Shown: piece after piece, positions 10,430 through 22,130 of the stretch
Layout of the letters: every line of letters begins with the position of its first letter
Numbering within the stretch: position 1 is the first letter of the stretch
Origin: Tenrec ecaudatus
Taxonomy: Eukaryota; Chordata; Mammalia; Afrosoricida; Tenrecidae
NCBI RefSeq assembly: GCF_050624435.1
Contig: NW_027459444.1
Span: 260,501 to 324,500 of the forward strand
Direction of reading: 5' to 3'
DNA: 64,000 nt
Position numbers and translations under genes: made by a program
Notes under the pieces: model-generated
Database searches by the model: none
Told to the model about the DNA's origin: nothing
What the model saw: only the letters and a program-made list of their open reading frames with translations

Positions 10430-12117
10430 CACCCCTAGGCTTAGGCTAGGGCACCCCTAGGCTTAGGCTAGGGCACCCCTAGGCTTAGGCCTGGGCAACC
10501 CTAGGCTTAGGCTAAGGCTAGGGCTCAGCTAGCCTAAGGCTAGGGCTCAGCTAGCCTAAGGCTAGGGCACCCCTAGGCTTCGGCTAGGGCACCCCTAGGC
10601 TTAGGCTAGGGCACATCTAGGCTTAGGCTAGGGCACCCCTAGGCTTAGGCTAGGGCAACCCTAGGCTTAGGGTAGGGCACCCCTAGGATTATGGTAGGGC
10701 ACCCCTAGGCTTAGGCTAGTGCACCCCTAGGCTTAGGCTAGGGCACCCCTAGGCTTAGGTTAAGGCTAGGGCTCACTTAGGCTAAGGCTAGGGCAACCCT
10801 AGGCTTAGTGTAGGGCACCCCTAGGCTTAGACTAGGGCACCCCTAGGCATAGGCTAGGGCACCCCTAGGGTTTGGCTAAGGCTAGGGCTCCACTAGACTA
10901 AGGCTAGGGCACCTCTAGCCTTAGTCTAGGGCACCCCTAGGCTTAGGCTAGGGCACCTCTAGGCTTAGGCTAGGGAACCCCTAGGCTTAGGCTAGGGCAC
11001 CCGTAGGCTTAGGCTAAGGTTAGGGCTCCCATAGCCTAAGGCTATGGCACCCCTAGGCTTAGGCTAGGGCACCCCTATGCTTAGGCTAGGGCACCCCTAG
11101 GCTTCGGCTAGGGCACCTCTAGGCTTACGCAAGGGCAAAACAAAGCTTAGGCTAGGGCACCCTTAGTCTTAGGCTAGGGCAACCCTAGGCTTAGGCTAAT
11201 GCTAGGGCACCCCTTGGCTTATGCTAGGGCACCCCTAGGCTTAGGCAAGGGCACCCCTAGGCTTAGGCTAGGGCACATCTAGGCTTAGGCTAGGGCACCC
11301 CTAGGCTTAGGCTAGGGCACCCCTAGGCTTAGGCCTGGGCAACCCTAGGCTTAGGCTAAGGCTAGGGCTCAGCTAGCCTAAGGCTAGGGCTCAGCTAGCC
11401 TAAGGCTAGGGCACCCCTAGGCTTCGGCTAGGGCACCCCTAGGCTTAGGCTAGGGCACATCTAGGCTTAGGCTAGGGCACCCCTAGGCTTAGGCTAGGGC
11501 AACCCTAGGCTTAGGGTAGGGCACCCCTAGGATTATGGTAGGGCACCCCTAGGCTTAGGCTAGTGCACCCCTAGGCTTAGGCTAGGGCACCCCTAGGCTT
11601 AGGTTAAGGCTAGGGCTCACTTAGGCTAAGGCTAGGGCAACCCTAGGCTTAGTGTAGGGCACCCCTAGGCTTAGACTAGGGCACCCCTAGGCATAGGCTA
11701 GGGCACCCCTAGGGTTTGGCTAAGGCTAGGGCTCCACTAGACTAAGGCTAGGGCACCTCTAGCCTTAGTCTAGGGCACCCCTAGGCTTAGGCTAGGGCAC
11801 CTCTAGGCTTAGGCTAGGGAACCCCTAGGCTTAGGCTAGGGCACCCGTAGGCTTAGGCTAAGGTTAGGGCTCCCATAGCCTAAGGCTATGGCACCCCTAG
11901 GCTTAGGCTAGGGCACCCCTATGCTTAGGCTAGGGCACCCCTAGGCTTCGGCTAGGGCACCTCTAGGCTTACGCAAGGGCAAAACAAAGCTTAGGCTAGG
12001 GCACCCTTAGTCTTAGGCTAGGGCAACCCTAGGCTTAGGCTAATGCTAGGGCACCCCTTGGCTTATGCTAGGGCACCCCTAGGCTTAGGCAAGGGCACCC
12101 CTAGGCTTAGGCTAGGG
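10430..12117 (+). repeat. 844-bp tandem duplication inside HOR-B copy 2
   Basis: GCCTGGGCAACCC occurs at 10,489 and 11,333, and the rare A-rich monomer GCAAGGGCAAAACAAAGCTT at 11,129 and 11,973; both pairs are 844 bp apart. The copies run about 10,430-11,273 and 11,274-12,117 and look identical where compared. The single equivalents in HOR-B copies 1 and 3 lie at 8,001 and 8,641, and at 13,683 and 14,329. The duplication is therefore confined to copy 2, and copy 3 does not inherit it. Confidence 0.88.
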
Positions 12118-13816
12118 CACATCTAGGCTTAGGCTAGAGCACCCCTAGGCTTAGGCTAAGGCTAGTGCTCCACTGGACTAAGGCTTGGGCACCCCTAGCC
12201 TTAGGCTAGGGCACCCCTAGGCTTAGGCTAGGGCACCCCTATGCTTCGGGTACGGCACCCCTAGGCTTAGGCTGAGGCTAGGGCTCCCCTAGCTTAAGGC
12301 TAGGGCACCCCTAGGCTTAGGCTACAGCACCCATAGGCTTAGGCTAGGGAACCCCTAGGCTTAGGCTAGGGAACCCCTAAGCTTAGGCTCGGGCACCCCT
12401 ATGCTTAGGCTAAGGCTAGGACTCCCCTAGCCTATGGCTAGGGCAACCCTAGGCTTAGGCTAGGGCACCCATAGGCTTCGGCTAGGGCACCCCTAGGCTT
12501 GGGCTAAGGGTAGGGGACACCATGGCTTAGGCTAAGGCACCCCTAGGCTTAGGCTAGGGCACCCCTAAGTTTAGGCTAGGGCACCCTAGGCTTAGGCTAA
12601 AGCTAGGGCTCCCATAGGCTTAGGCTAGGGCACCCTTAGGCTAAGGCTACGGCACCCCTAGGCTCAGGCTAGGGCACCCCTAGACTTAGGCTAAGGTTAG
12701 GGGACCCCTAGGTTTAGGCTAAGGAACCCCTAGGCTTAGGTTCGGGCACACCTAGGCTTAGGCGAAGGCACCCCTAGGCTTAGGCTAAGGCACCCCTAGG
12801 CTTAGGCTAAGGCACCTCTAGGCTTAAGCCAGGGCACACCTAGGTTTAGGCTAGGGCAACCCTAGGCTTAGACTAAGGCTAGGGGACCCCTATGCTTAGG
12901 CTAAGGCACCCCTAGGCTTAGGCAAGGGCACCCCAAGGCTAAGGCTAGGGCACCCCTAGGTGCAGGCTAAGGCACCCCTACACTTAGGCTAGGGAACCCC
13001 TAGGCTTAGGCTAAGGCTAGGGATCCCCTAGCCTAAGGCTAGGGCACCCTTAGGCTTAGGCTAGGGCACCCCTAGGCTGAGGCTAGGGCACCCCTAGGCT
13101 TAGGCTAAAGCTACGGCTCCCCTAGCCTAAGGCTAGGGCACCCATAGGCTTAGGCTAGGGCACCCCTAGGCTTAGCCTAGGGCACCCCTAGGTTTAGGCT
13201 AAGGCTAGGGCTCCCCTAGCCTAAGGCTAGGGCACCCTTAGGCTTAGGCTAGGGCACCCCGAGGCTTAAGCTAGGGCACCACTAGGCTTAGTCTAGGGCA
13301 CCCCTAGGCTTAGGCTAGGGCACCCCTAGGCTTAGGCTAGGGCACCCCTAGGCTTAGGTTAAGGCTAGGGATCCCCTAGTCTAAGGCTAGGGCACCCCTA
13401 GGCTTAGGGTAGGGCACCCCTAGGCTTAGCTAGAGCACTCCTAGGCTTAGGCTAGGGCACCCCTAGGCTTAGGTTAAGGCTAGGGCTCAGCTAGGCTAAG
13501 GCTAGGGCAACCCTAGGCTTAGGGTAGAACACCACTAGGGTTAGACTAGGGCACCCCTAGGCTTAGGCTAGGGCACCCCTAGGGTTAGGCTAAGGCTAGG
13601 GCACCACTAGACTAAGGCTAGGGCACCCCTAGGCTTAGGCTAGGGCACCCCTAGGCTTAGGCTAGGGCACCCCTAGGCTTAGGCCTGGGCAACCCTAGGC
13701 TTAGGCTAAGGCTAGGGCTCAGCTAGCCTAAGGCTAGGGCTCAGCTAGCCTAAGGCTAGGGCACCCCTAGGCTTCGGCTAGGGCACCCCTAGGCTTAGGC
13801 TAGGGCACATCTAGGC

Positions 13817-13828
13817 TTAGGCTTAGGC
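13817..13828 (+). repeat. Exact one-hexamer (TTAGGC) insertion
   Basis: The HOR-B copy at 11,461 reads ACATCTAGGC, one TTAGGC, then TAGGG; the equivalent site here has TTAGGC twice in a row. This changes the inter-copy offset from 2,350 (11,333 to 13,683) to 2,356 (11,973 to 14,329), a difference of exactly 6 bp. It is direct evidence that the hexamer is a unit of gain and loss. Confidence 0.85.
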
Positions 13829-14699
13829 TAGGGCACCCCTAGGCTTAGGCTAGGGCAACCCTAGGCTTAGGGTAGGGCACCCCTAGGATTATGGTAGGGC
13901 ACCCCTAGGCTTAGGCTAGTGCACCCCTAGGCTTAGGCTAGGGCACCCCTAGGCTTAGGTTAAGGCTAGGGCTCACTTAGGCTTAGGCTAGGGCAACCCT
14001 AGGCTTAGTGTAGGGCACCCCTAGGCTTAGACTAGGGCACCCCTAGGCATAGGCTAGGGCACCCCTAGGGTTTGGCTAAGGCTAGGGCTCCACAAGACTA
14101 AGGCTAGGGCACCTCTAGCCTTAGTCTAGGGCACCCCTAGGCTTAGGCTAGGGCACCTCTAGGCTTAGGCTAGGGAACCCCTAGGCTTAGGCTAGGGCAC
14201 CCGTAGGCTTAGGCTAAGGTTAGGGCTCCCATAGCCTAAGGCTATGGCACCCCTAGGCTTAGGCTAGGGCACCCCTATGCTTAGGCTAGGGCACCCCTAG
14301 GCTTCGGCTAGGGCACCTCTAGGCTTACGCAAGGGCAAAACAAAGCTTAGGCTAGGGCACCCTTAGTCTTAGGCTAGGGCAACCCTAGGCTTAGGCTAAT
14401 GCTAGGGCACCCATTGGCTTATGCTAGGGCACCCCTAGGCTTAGGCAAGGGCACCCCTAGGCTTAGGCTAGGGCACATCTAGGCTTAGGCTAGAGCACCC
14501 CTAGGCTTAGGCTAAGGCTAGTGCTCCACTGGACTAAGGCTAGGGCACCCCTAGCCTTAGGCTAGGGCACCCCTAGGCTTAGGCTAGGGCACCCCTATGC
14601 TTCGGGTACGGCACCCCTAGGCTTAGGCTGAGGCTAGGGCTCCCCTACCCTAAGGCTAGGGCACCCCTAGGCTTAGGCTAGAGCACCCATAGGCTTAGG

Positions 14700-14725
14700 C
14701 TAGGGAACCCCTAGGCTTGGGCTAA
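14700..14725 (+). repeat. 138-bp deletion junction in HOR-B copy 3
   Basis: Compared with the preceding copy (about 12,345-12,505), the sequence passes from the AGGGAACCCCTAGG monomer straight to the CTTGGGCTAAGG monomer. The block with AAGCTTAGGCTCGGG, the GGACTCCCC 28-mer and the TTCGG monomer is missing. The inter-copy offset falls from 2,356 to 2,218 across this point, a net loss of 138 bp. The missing block is present in the next copy, at about 17,220-17,370. Confidence 0.82.
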
Positions 14726-15856
14726 GGGTAGGGGACACCAAGGCTTAGGCTAAGGCACCCCTAGGCTTAGGCTAGGGCACCCCTAAGTTTAGGCTAGGGC
14801 ACCCTAGGCTTAGGCTAAAGCTAGGGCTCCCATAGGCTTAGGCTAGGGCACCCTTAGGCTAAGGCTACGGCACCCCTAGGCTCAGGCTAGGGCACCCCTA
14901 GACTTAGGCTAAGGTTAGGGGACCCCTAGGTTTAGGCTAAGGAACCCCTAGGCTTAGGCTCGGGCACACCTAGGCTTAGGCGAGGGCACCCCTAGGCTTA
15001 GGCTAAGGCACCCCTAGGCTTAGGCTAAGGCACCTCGAGGCTTAAGCTAGGGCACACCTAGGTTTAGGCTAGGGCAACCCTAGGCTTAGACTAAGGCTAG
15101 GGGACCCCTATGCTTAGGCTAAGGCACCCCTAGGCTTAGGCAAGGGCACCCCAAGGCTAAGGCTAGGGCACCCCTAGGTGCAGGCTAAGGCACCCCTACA
15201 CTTAGGCTAGGGAACCCCTAGGCTTAGGCTAAGGCTAGGGATCCCCTAGCCTAAGGCTAGGGCACCCTTAGGCTTAGGCTAGGGCACCCCTAGGCTGAGG
15301 CTAGGGCACCCCTAGGCTTAGGCTAAAGCTACGGCTCCCCTAGCCTAAGGCTAGGGCACCCATAGGCTTAGGCTAGGGCACCCCTAGGCTTAGCCTAGGG
15401 CACCCCTAGGTTTAGGCTAAGGCTAGGGCTCCCCTAGCCTAAGGCTAAGGCACCCTTAGGTTTAGGCTAGGGCACCCCGAGGCTTAAGCTAGGGCACCAT
15501 TAGGCTTAGTCTAGGGCACCCCTAGGCTTAGGCTAGGGCACCCCTAGGCTTAGGCTAGGGCACCCCTAGGCTTAGGTTAAGGCTAGGGATCCCCTAGTCT
15601 AAGGCTAGGGCACCCTTAGACTTAGACTAGGGCACCCCTAGGCTTAGGCTAGGGCACCCCTAGGCTTAGGCTAGGGCACCCCTAGGATTAGGTTAAGGCT
15701 AGGGCTCCCCTAGCTTAAGGTTAGGGCACCCCTAGGCTTAGGTTAGGGCACCCCTAGGCTTAGGATTGGGCACCCCTAGGCTTAGGTTAGGGCACCCCTA
15801 GGCTTAGGCTAGGGCACCCCTAGGCTTAGGCTAGGGCACCCCTAGGCTTAGGCTAG

Positions 15857-18501
15857 GACAGCCGTAGGCTTAGGCTAGTGTACCCCTAGGCTTAGGTAGG
15901 GAACACCTAGGCTTAAGTTAGGGCACCTCTATGCTTAAGATAGGCACCCCTAGACTTAGGCTAGGGTACCCCTAGGCTTAGGCTGGGGCACCCCTAGGCT
16001 TAGGCTAAGGCTAGGGCTCCCATAGCCTAAGGCTAGGGTACCCCTATCCTTAGGCTAGGGCACCCCTAAGCTTAGGCTAGGGCACCCCTAGTCTTAGGCT
16101 AGTGCACCCCTAGGCTTAGGCTAGGGCACCCATAGGCTTAGGCTAGCGCACCCCTAGGCTTAGGTAGGGAACCCCTAGACTTAGGCTAGGGCACCCCTAG
16201 GCTTAGGCTAGGGCACCCCTAGGCTTAGGCTAAGGCTAGGGCTCCTATAGCCTAACGCTAGGCCATCCCTAGGCTTCGGCTACGGCACCCTTAGGCTTAG
16301 GCAAGGGCACCCCTAGGCTTAGACTAAGGCTAGGGCTCCCCTAGCCTAAGGCTAGGTCACCCATAGGCTTAGGCTAGGGAACCCCTAGGTTTAGGCTAGG
16401 GCGCCCCAAGGCTTAGGCTAAGGCTAGGGCTCCCCTAGCCTAAGGTTATGGCACCCCTAGGCTTAGGCTAGGGCACCCCTGGGCTTAGGCTAGGACACCC
16501 GTAAGCTTAGGCTAGGGCACCCTTAGTCTTAGGCTAGGGCACCCCAAGGCTTAGTCTAAGTCTAGGGCTCCCCTAGCCTAAGGCTAGGGCACCCCTGGGC
16601 TTAGGCTAGGGCACCCATTGGCTTAGGTTAGGGCACCCCATGTCTTAGGCTAGGGCACCCCTAGGCTTAGGCTAGGACACCACTAGGCATAGGCTAGGAC
16701 ACCCCTAGGCTTAGGCTAGGGCAACCCTATTCTTAGGCTAGGGCACCCCTAGGCTTAGGCTAGAGCACCCCTAAGCTTAGGCTAGGGCTCCCCTAGGCTT
16801 AGGCTAAGGCCAGGGCTCCCCTTGCATAACCCTAGGGCACCCCTAGGCTTAGGCTAGGGCACCCGTAGGCTTAGGCTAGGGCACCCCTAAGCTTAGGCTA
16901 GTACACCCCTAGACTTAGGCTAGGGCAACCCTAGGCTAAGGCTAGGGCACCCCTAGGCTTAGGCTAGGGCACCCCTAGGATTAGGCTAGGTCACCCCTAG
17001 GCTTAGGCTAGGGCACATCTAGGCTTAGGCTAGAGCACCCCTAGGCATAGGCTAAGGCTAGTGCTCCACCTGACTAAGGCTAGGGCACCCCTAGGCTTAG
17101 GCTAGGGCACCCCTATGCTTCGGGTACGGCACCCCTAGGCTTAGGCTGAGGCTAGGGCTCTCCTAGCCTAAGGCTAGGGCACCCCTAGGCTTAGGCTAGA
17201 GCACCCATCGGCTTAGGCTAGGGAACCCCTAGGCTTAGGCTAGGGAACCCCTAAGCTTAGGCTCGGGCACCCCTATGCTTAGGCTAAGGCTAGGGCTCCC
17301 CTAGCCTATGGCTAGGGCACCCCTAGGCTTAGGCTAGGGCACCCATAGGCTTCGGCTAGGGCACCCCTAGGCTTGGGCTAAGGGTAGGGGACACCAAGGC
17401 TTAGGCTAAGGCACCCCTAGGCTTAGGCAAGGGCACCCCTAAGTTTAGGCTAGGGCACCCTAGGCTTAGGCTAAAGCTAGGGCTCCCATAGGCTTAGGCT
17501 AGGGCACCCTTAGGCTAAGGCTACGGCACCCCTAGGCTCAGGCTAGGGCACCCCTAGACTTAGGCTAAGGTTAGGGGACCCCTAGGTTTAGGCTAAGGAA
17601 CCCCTAGGCTTAGGCTCGGGCACACCTAGGCTTAGGCGAGGGCACCCCTAGGCTTAGGCTAAGGCACCTCGAGGCTTAAGCTAGGGCACACCTAGGTTTA
17701 GGCTAGGGCAACCCTAGGCTTAGACTAAGGCTAGGGGACCCCTATGCTTAGGCTAAGGCACCCCTAGGCTTAGGCAAGGGCACCCCTAGGCTAAGGCTAG
17801 GGCACCCCTAGGTGCAGGCTAAGGCACCACTACACTTAGGCTAGGGGACCCCTAGGCTTATGCTAAGGCTAGGGATCCCCTAGCCTAAGGCTAGGGCACC
17901 CTTAGGCTTAGGCTAGGGCACCCCTAGGCTGAGGCTAGGGCACCCCTAGGCTTAGGCTAAAGCTACGGCTCCCCTAGCCTAAGGCTAGGGCACCCATAGG
18001 CTTAGGCTAGGGCACCCCTAGGCTTAGCCTAGGGCACCCCTAGGTTTAGGCTAAGGCTAGGGCTCCCCTAGCCTAAGGCTAGGGCACCCTTAGGCTTAGG
18101 CTAGGGCACCCCGAGGCTTAAGCTAGGGCACCACTAGGCTTAGTCTAGGGCACCCCTAGGCTTAGGCTAGGGCACCCCTAGGCTTAGGCTAGGGCACCCC
18201 TAGGCTTAGGTTAAGGCTAGGGCTCCCCTAGTCTAAGGCTAGGGCACCCTTAGACTTAGACTAGGGCACCCCTAGGCTTAGGCTAGGGCACCCTTAGTCT
18301 TAGGCTAGGGCACCCCTAGGCTTAGGTTAAGGCTAGGGCTTCCCTAGCTTAAGGTTAGGGCACCCCAAGGCTTAGGTTAGGGCACCCCTAGGCTTAGGAT
18401 TGGGCACCCCTAGGCTTAGGTTAGGGCACCCCTAGGCTTAGGCTAGGGCACCCCTAGGCTTAGGGTAGGGCACCCCTAGGCTTAGGCTAGGACAGCCGTA
18501 G
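15857..18501 (+). repeat. Spacing of 2,634 bp between GACAGCCGTA modules
   Basis: The module centred on GACAGCCGTA occurs at 15,857 and 18,491, and CATAGCCTAAGG at 16,021 and 18,655; both pairs are 2,634 bp apart. Further on, GGCCATCC (16,261 and 19,153) and CATGTC (16,639 and 19,532) give 2,892-2,893, so about 259 bp was gained in the second copy between these points. The gain falls near 18,660-18,900, where CTCCTCTAGC and CTCCTCTATCC monomers are repeated. These modules form the tails of HOR-B copies 4 and 5. Confidence 0.75.
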
Positions 18502-19899
18502 GCTTAGGCTAGTGTACCCCTAGGCTTAGGTAGGGAACACCTAGGCTTAGGTTAGGGCACCTCTATGCTTAAGATAGGCACACCTAGACTTAGGCTAGGG
18601 TACCCCTAGGCTTAGGCTGGGGCACCCCTAGGCTTAGGCTAAGGCTAGGGCTCCCATAGCCTAAGGCTAGGGTACCCCTAGGCTTAGTCTAGGGCATCCC
18701 TATACTTAGGCTAGCTTACACCTTGGCTTTCGCTAGGGCACCCCTAGGCATAGGCTAAGGCTAGGGCTCCTCTAGCATAACGTTAGGGCATCCCTAGGCT
18801 TGGGCTAGGGAACCCCTAGGCTTAGGCTAACGCTAGGGCTCCTCTATCCTAACGCTAGGGCATCCTTAGGCTTGGGTTAGGGAACCCCTAGGCTTAGGGT
18901 AGGGCACCCTAGGCATAGACTAAGGCTAGGGCTCCCCTAGCCTAAGGCTACGGCACCCCTATCCTTAGGCTAGGGCACCCCTAAACTTAGGCTAGGGCAC
19001 CCCTAGTCTTAGGCTAGTGCACCCCTAGGCTTAGGCTAGGGCACCCCTAGGCTTAGGTAGGGAACCCCTAGACTTAGGCTAGGGCACCCCTAGGCTTAGG
19101 CTAGGGCACCCCTAGGCTTAGGCTAAGGCTAGGGCTCCTATAGCCTAACGCTAGGCCATCCCTAGGCTTGGGCTACGGCACCCTTAGGCTAGGGCAAGGG
19201 CACCCCTAGTCTTAGACTAAGGCTAGGGCTCCCCTAGCCTAAGGCTAGGTCACCCCTAGGCTTAGGCTAGGGAACCCCTAGGTTTAGGCTAGGGCGCCCC
19301 AAGGCTAAGGCTAAGGCTAGGGCTCCCCTAGCCTAAGGTTATGGCACCCCTAGGCTTAGGCTAGGGCACCCCTGGGCTTAGGCTAGGACACCCGTAAACT
19401 TAGGCTAGGGCACCCTTAGTCTTAGGCTAGGGCACCCCCAGGCTTAGTCTAAGGCTAGGGCTCCCCTAGCCTAAGGCTAGGGCACCCCTAGGCTTAGGCT
19501 AGGGCACCCATTGGCTTAGGTTAGGGCACCCCATGTCTTAGGCTAGGGCACCCCTAGGCTTAGGCTAGGACACCACTAGGCATAGGCTAGGACACCCCTA
19601 GGCTTAGGCTAGGGCAACCCTATTCTTAGGCTAGGGCACCCCTAGGCTTAGGCTAGAGCACCCCTAAGCTTAGGCTAGGGCTCCTCTAGGCTTAGGCTAA
19701 GGCTAGGGCTCCCCTTGCCTAACCTTAGGGCAACCCTAGGCTTAGGCTAGGGCACCCCTAGGCTTAGGCTAGGGCACCCCTAAGCTTAGGCTAGGGCACC
19801 CCTAGACTTAGGCTAGGGCACCCCTAGGCTAAGGCTAGGGCACCCCTAGGCTTAGGCTAGGGCACCCCTAGGATTAGGCTAGGTCACCCCTAGGCTTAG

Positions 19900-22130
19900 G
19901 CTAGGGCAACCCTAGGCTTAGGCTAAGGCTAGGGCTCCTCAAGCCTAAGGCTTGGGCACCCTTAGGCTTAGACTAGGGCACCCCCAGGCTTAGGCTAGGG
20001 CACGCCTAGGCTTAGGCTAGGGCACCCCTAGGCTTAGGTTAAGGCTAGGGTTCCCCTAGCTTAAGGCTAGGGCACACCTAGGCTTAGGTTAGGGCACCCG
20101 TAGGTTTAGGCTAGGACAGCCGTAGGCTTAGGCTAGGGTACACCTAGGCATAGGTAGGGAACACCTAGGCTTAGTTTAGGGCAACCCTAGGCTTAAACTA
20201 AGGCTAGTGGACCCCTATGCTTAGGGAAGGCACCCCTAAGCTTAGGCTAGGGCACCCCTATGCTTAGGTAGGGAACCCCTAGACTTAGGCTAAGGCACCC
20301 CTAGGCTTAGGCTAGGGCACCCCTAGGCTTAGGCTAAGGCTAGGGCTCCTCTAGCCTAACGCTAGAGCATCCCTAGGCTTGGGCTACGGCACCCCTAGGC
20401 TTAGGCTAGGGCACCCCTAGGCTTAGACTAAGGCTAGGGCTCCCATAGCCTAAGGCTATGTCACCCCTAGGCTTAGGCTAGGGAACCCCTAAGTTTAGGC
20501 TAGGGCGCCCCAAGGCTTAGGCCAAGGCTAGGGCTCCCCTAGCCTAAGGTTAGGGCACCCCTAGGCTTAGGCTACGGCACCCCTGGGCTTAGGCTAGGAC
20601 ACCCGTAAGCTTAGGCTAGGGCACCCTTAGTCTTAGGCTAAGGCACCCCTAGGCTTAGTCTAAGGCTAGGGCTCCCTAGCCTAAGTTTAATGCACCCCTA
20701 GGCTTAGGCTAGGGCACCCCTAGGCTTAGGCTAGGGGACCCCTAGGCTTAGGCTAAGGCACCCCAAGGCTTAGGCTAGGGCACCACTAGGCTAAGGCTAG
20801 GGCAACCTTCGGCGTAGACTAAGGCTAGGAGACCCCTAGGCTTAGGCTAAGGCACCCCTAGGCTTAGGCTAGGGCACCCCTAGGCTAAGGCTAGGGCACC
20901 CCTTCACTTAGGCTAGCGAACCCCTAGGCTTAGGCTAAGGCTAGGGATCCCCTAGCCTAAGGCTAAGGCAACCTTAGGCATAGGCTAGGTGACCCCTAGG
21001 CTTAGGCTAGGGCACCCTTAGGCTTAGGCTAAAGCTAGGGCTCCACTAGCCTAAGGCTAGGGCACCCATAGGCTTAGGCTAGGTCACCCCTAGGCTTAGG
21101 CTAGGGCACCAGTAGGTTTAGGCAAAGGCTAGGGTTCCCCTAGCCTAAGGCTAGGGCACCCCTAGGCTTAGGCTTGGAGCACCCCTAGGCTTAGGCGAGG
21201 GCACCCCTAGGCTTAGGCTAAGGCTATGCCTCCCCTAGTCTAAGGCTAGGGCACCCTTAGGCTTAGACTTGGGCACCCCCAGGCTTAGGCTAGGGCACGC
21301 CTAGGCTTAGGCTAGGGCACCCCTAGGCTTAGGCTAAGGCTAGGGCTCCCCTAGCCTAAGGCTAGGGTACCGCTAGGCTTAGGCTAGGGCACCCCTATAC
21401 TTATGCTAGCGTACCCCTTGGCTTAGGCTAGGGCACCCCTAGGCTTAGGCTAAGGCTAGGGCTCCCCTAGCTTAAGGCTAGGGCACATCTAGGCTTAGGT
21501 TAGGGCACTCCTAGGTTTAGGCTAGGACAGCCGTAGGCTTAGGCTCGGGTACCCTAGGCTTAGGTAGGGAACACCTAGGCTTAGGTTAGGGCACCCCTAT
21601 GCTTAGGCTAGGCACCCCTAGACTTAGGCTGGGGCACCCCTAGGCTTAGGCTAAGGCTAGGGCTCCCCTAGCCTAAGGCTAGGGTACCGCTAGGCTTAGG
21701 CTAGGGCACCCCTATACTTAGGCTAGCGTACCCCTTGGCTTAGGCTAGGGCACCCCTAGGCTTAGGCTAAGGCTAGGGCTCCTCTAGCATAACGCTAGGG
21801 CATCCCTAGGCTTGGGCTAGGGAATCCCTAGGCTTAGGCTAGGGCACCCCTAGGCTTAGGCTAGGGCACCCCTAGGCTTAGGCTAAGGCTAGGGCTCCTC
21901 TAGCCTAACGCTAGGGCATCCTTAGGCTTGGGCTAGGGAACCCCTAGGCTTAGGCTAGGGCACCCTAGGCTTAGACTAAGGCTAGGGCTCCCCTAGCCTA
22001 AGGTTAGGGCACCCCTAGCCTTAGGCTAGGGCACCCCTAAGCTTAGGCTAGGGCACCCCTAAGCTTAGGCTAGGGCACCCCTAGTCTTAGGCTAGGGCAC
22101 CCCTAGGCTTAGGCTAGGGCACCCCTAGGC
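19900..22130 (+). repeat. Transitional segment with 317-bp and 1,411-bp duplications
   Basis: This joins HOR-B to HOR-D and uses modules of both. GACAGCCGTA recurs at 20,115 and 21,526 (offset 1,411). The pair GGTACCGCTAGG plus GCTAGCGTACC recurs with GCTAGCG at 21,405 and 21,722 (offset 317). The ACCTTCGGCGTAGAC monomer, typical of HOR-D and HOR-E, first appears at 20,805. No non-satellite DNA is present. Confidence 0.7.

Larger units (their letters stand above)
6486..19900 (+). repeat. HOR-B: about 2.35-2.54 kb higher-order repeat, five copies
   Basis: The landmark GCTCCACT occurs in matching context at 6,486, 8,835, 12,167, 14,523 and 17,063 (spacings 2,349, 3,332, 2,356 and 2,540). A second landmark, CTTGGGCTAAGG (GGGCTAA start), lies at 6,704, 9,169, 12,501, 14,719 and 17,375. 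The 3,332-bp spacing equals 2,488 plus 844 and is explained by a nested duplication in the second copy. Where copies 1 and 2 align at offset 2,488 (about 7,500-8,780 against 9,989-11,270) I saw only a few base differences, so this amplification is recent. The first copy is the most diverged. Copies 4 and 5 carry additional modules in their tails (GACAGCCGTAGG, GCCATCCC, CCATGTC), giving a local 2,634-2,893 bp spacing. Confidence 0.88.

Noticed and set aside
6486..19900. HindIII, BamHI and KpnI sites as functional signals
   Set aside because: AAGCTT, GGATCC and GGTACC arise from common single-base variants of the monomer. They help to fingerprint HOR copies but imply no function.
20805..20824. 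CENP-B-box-like sequence in the recurrent ACCTTCGGCGTAGACTAAGG monomer
   Set aside because: It matches the TTCG, the central A and one C of the core, but has CTAA where CGGG is required, so only 6 of 9 fixed positions fit. Other monomers do worse.
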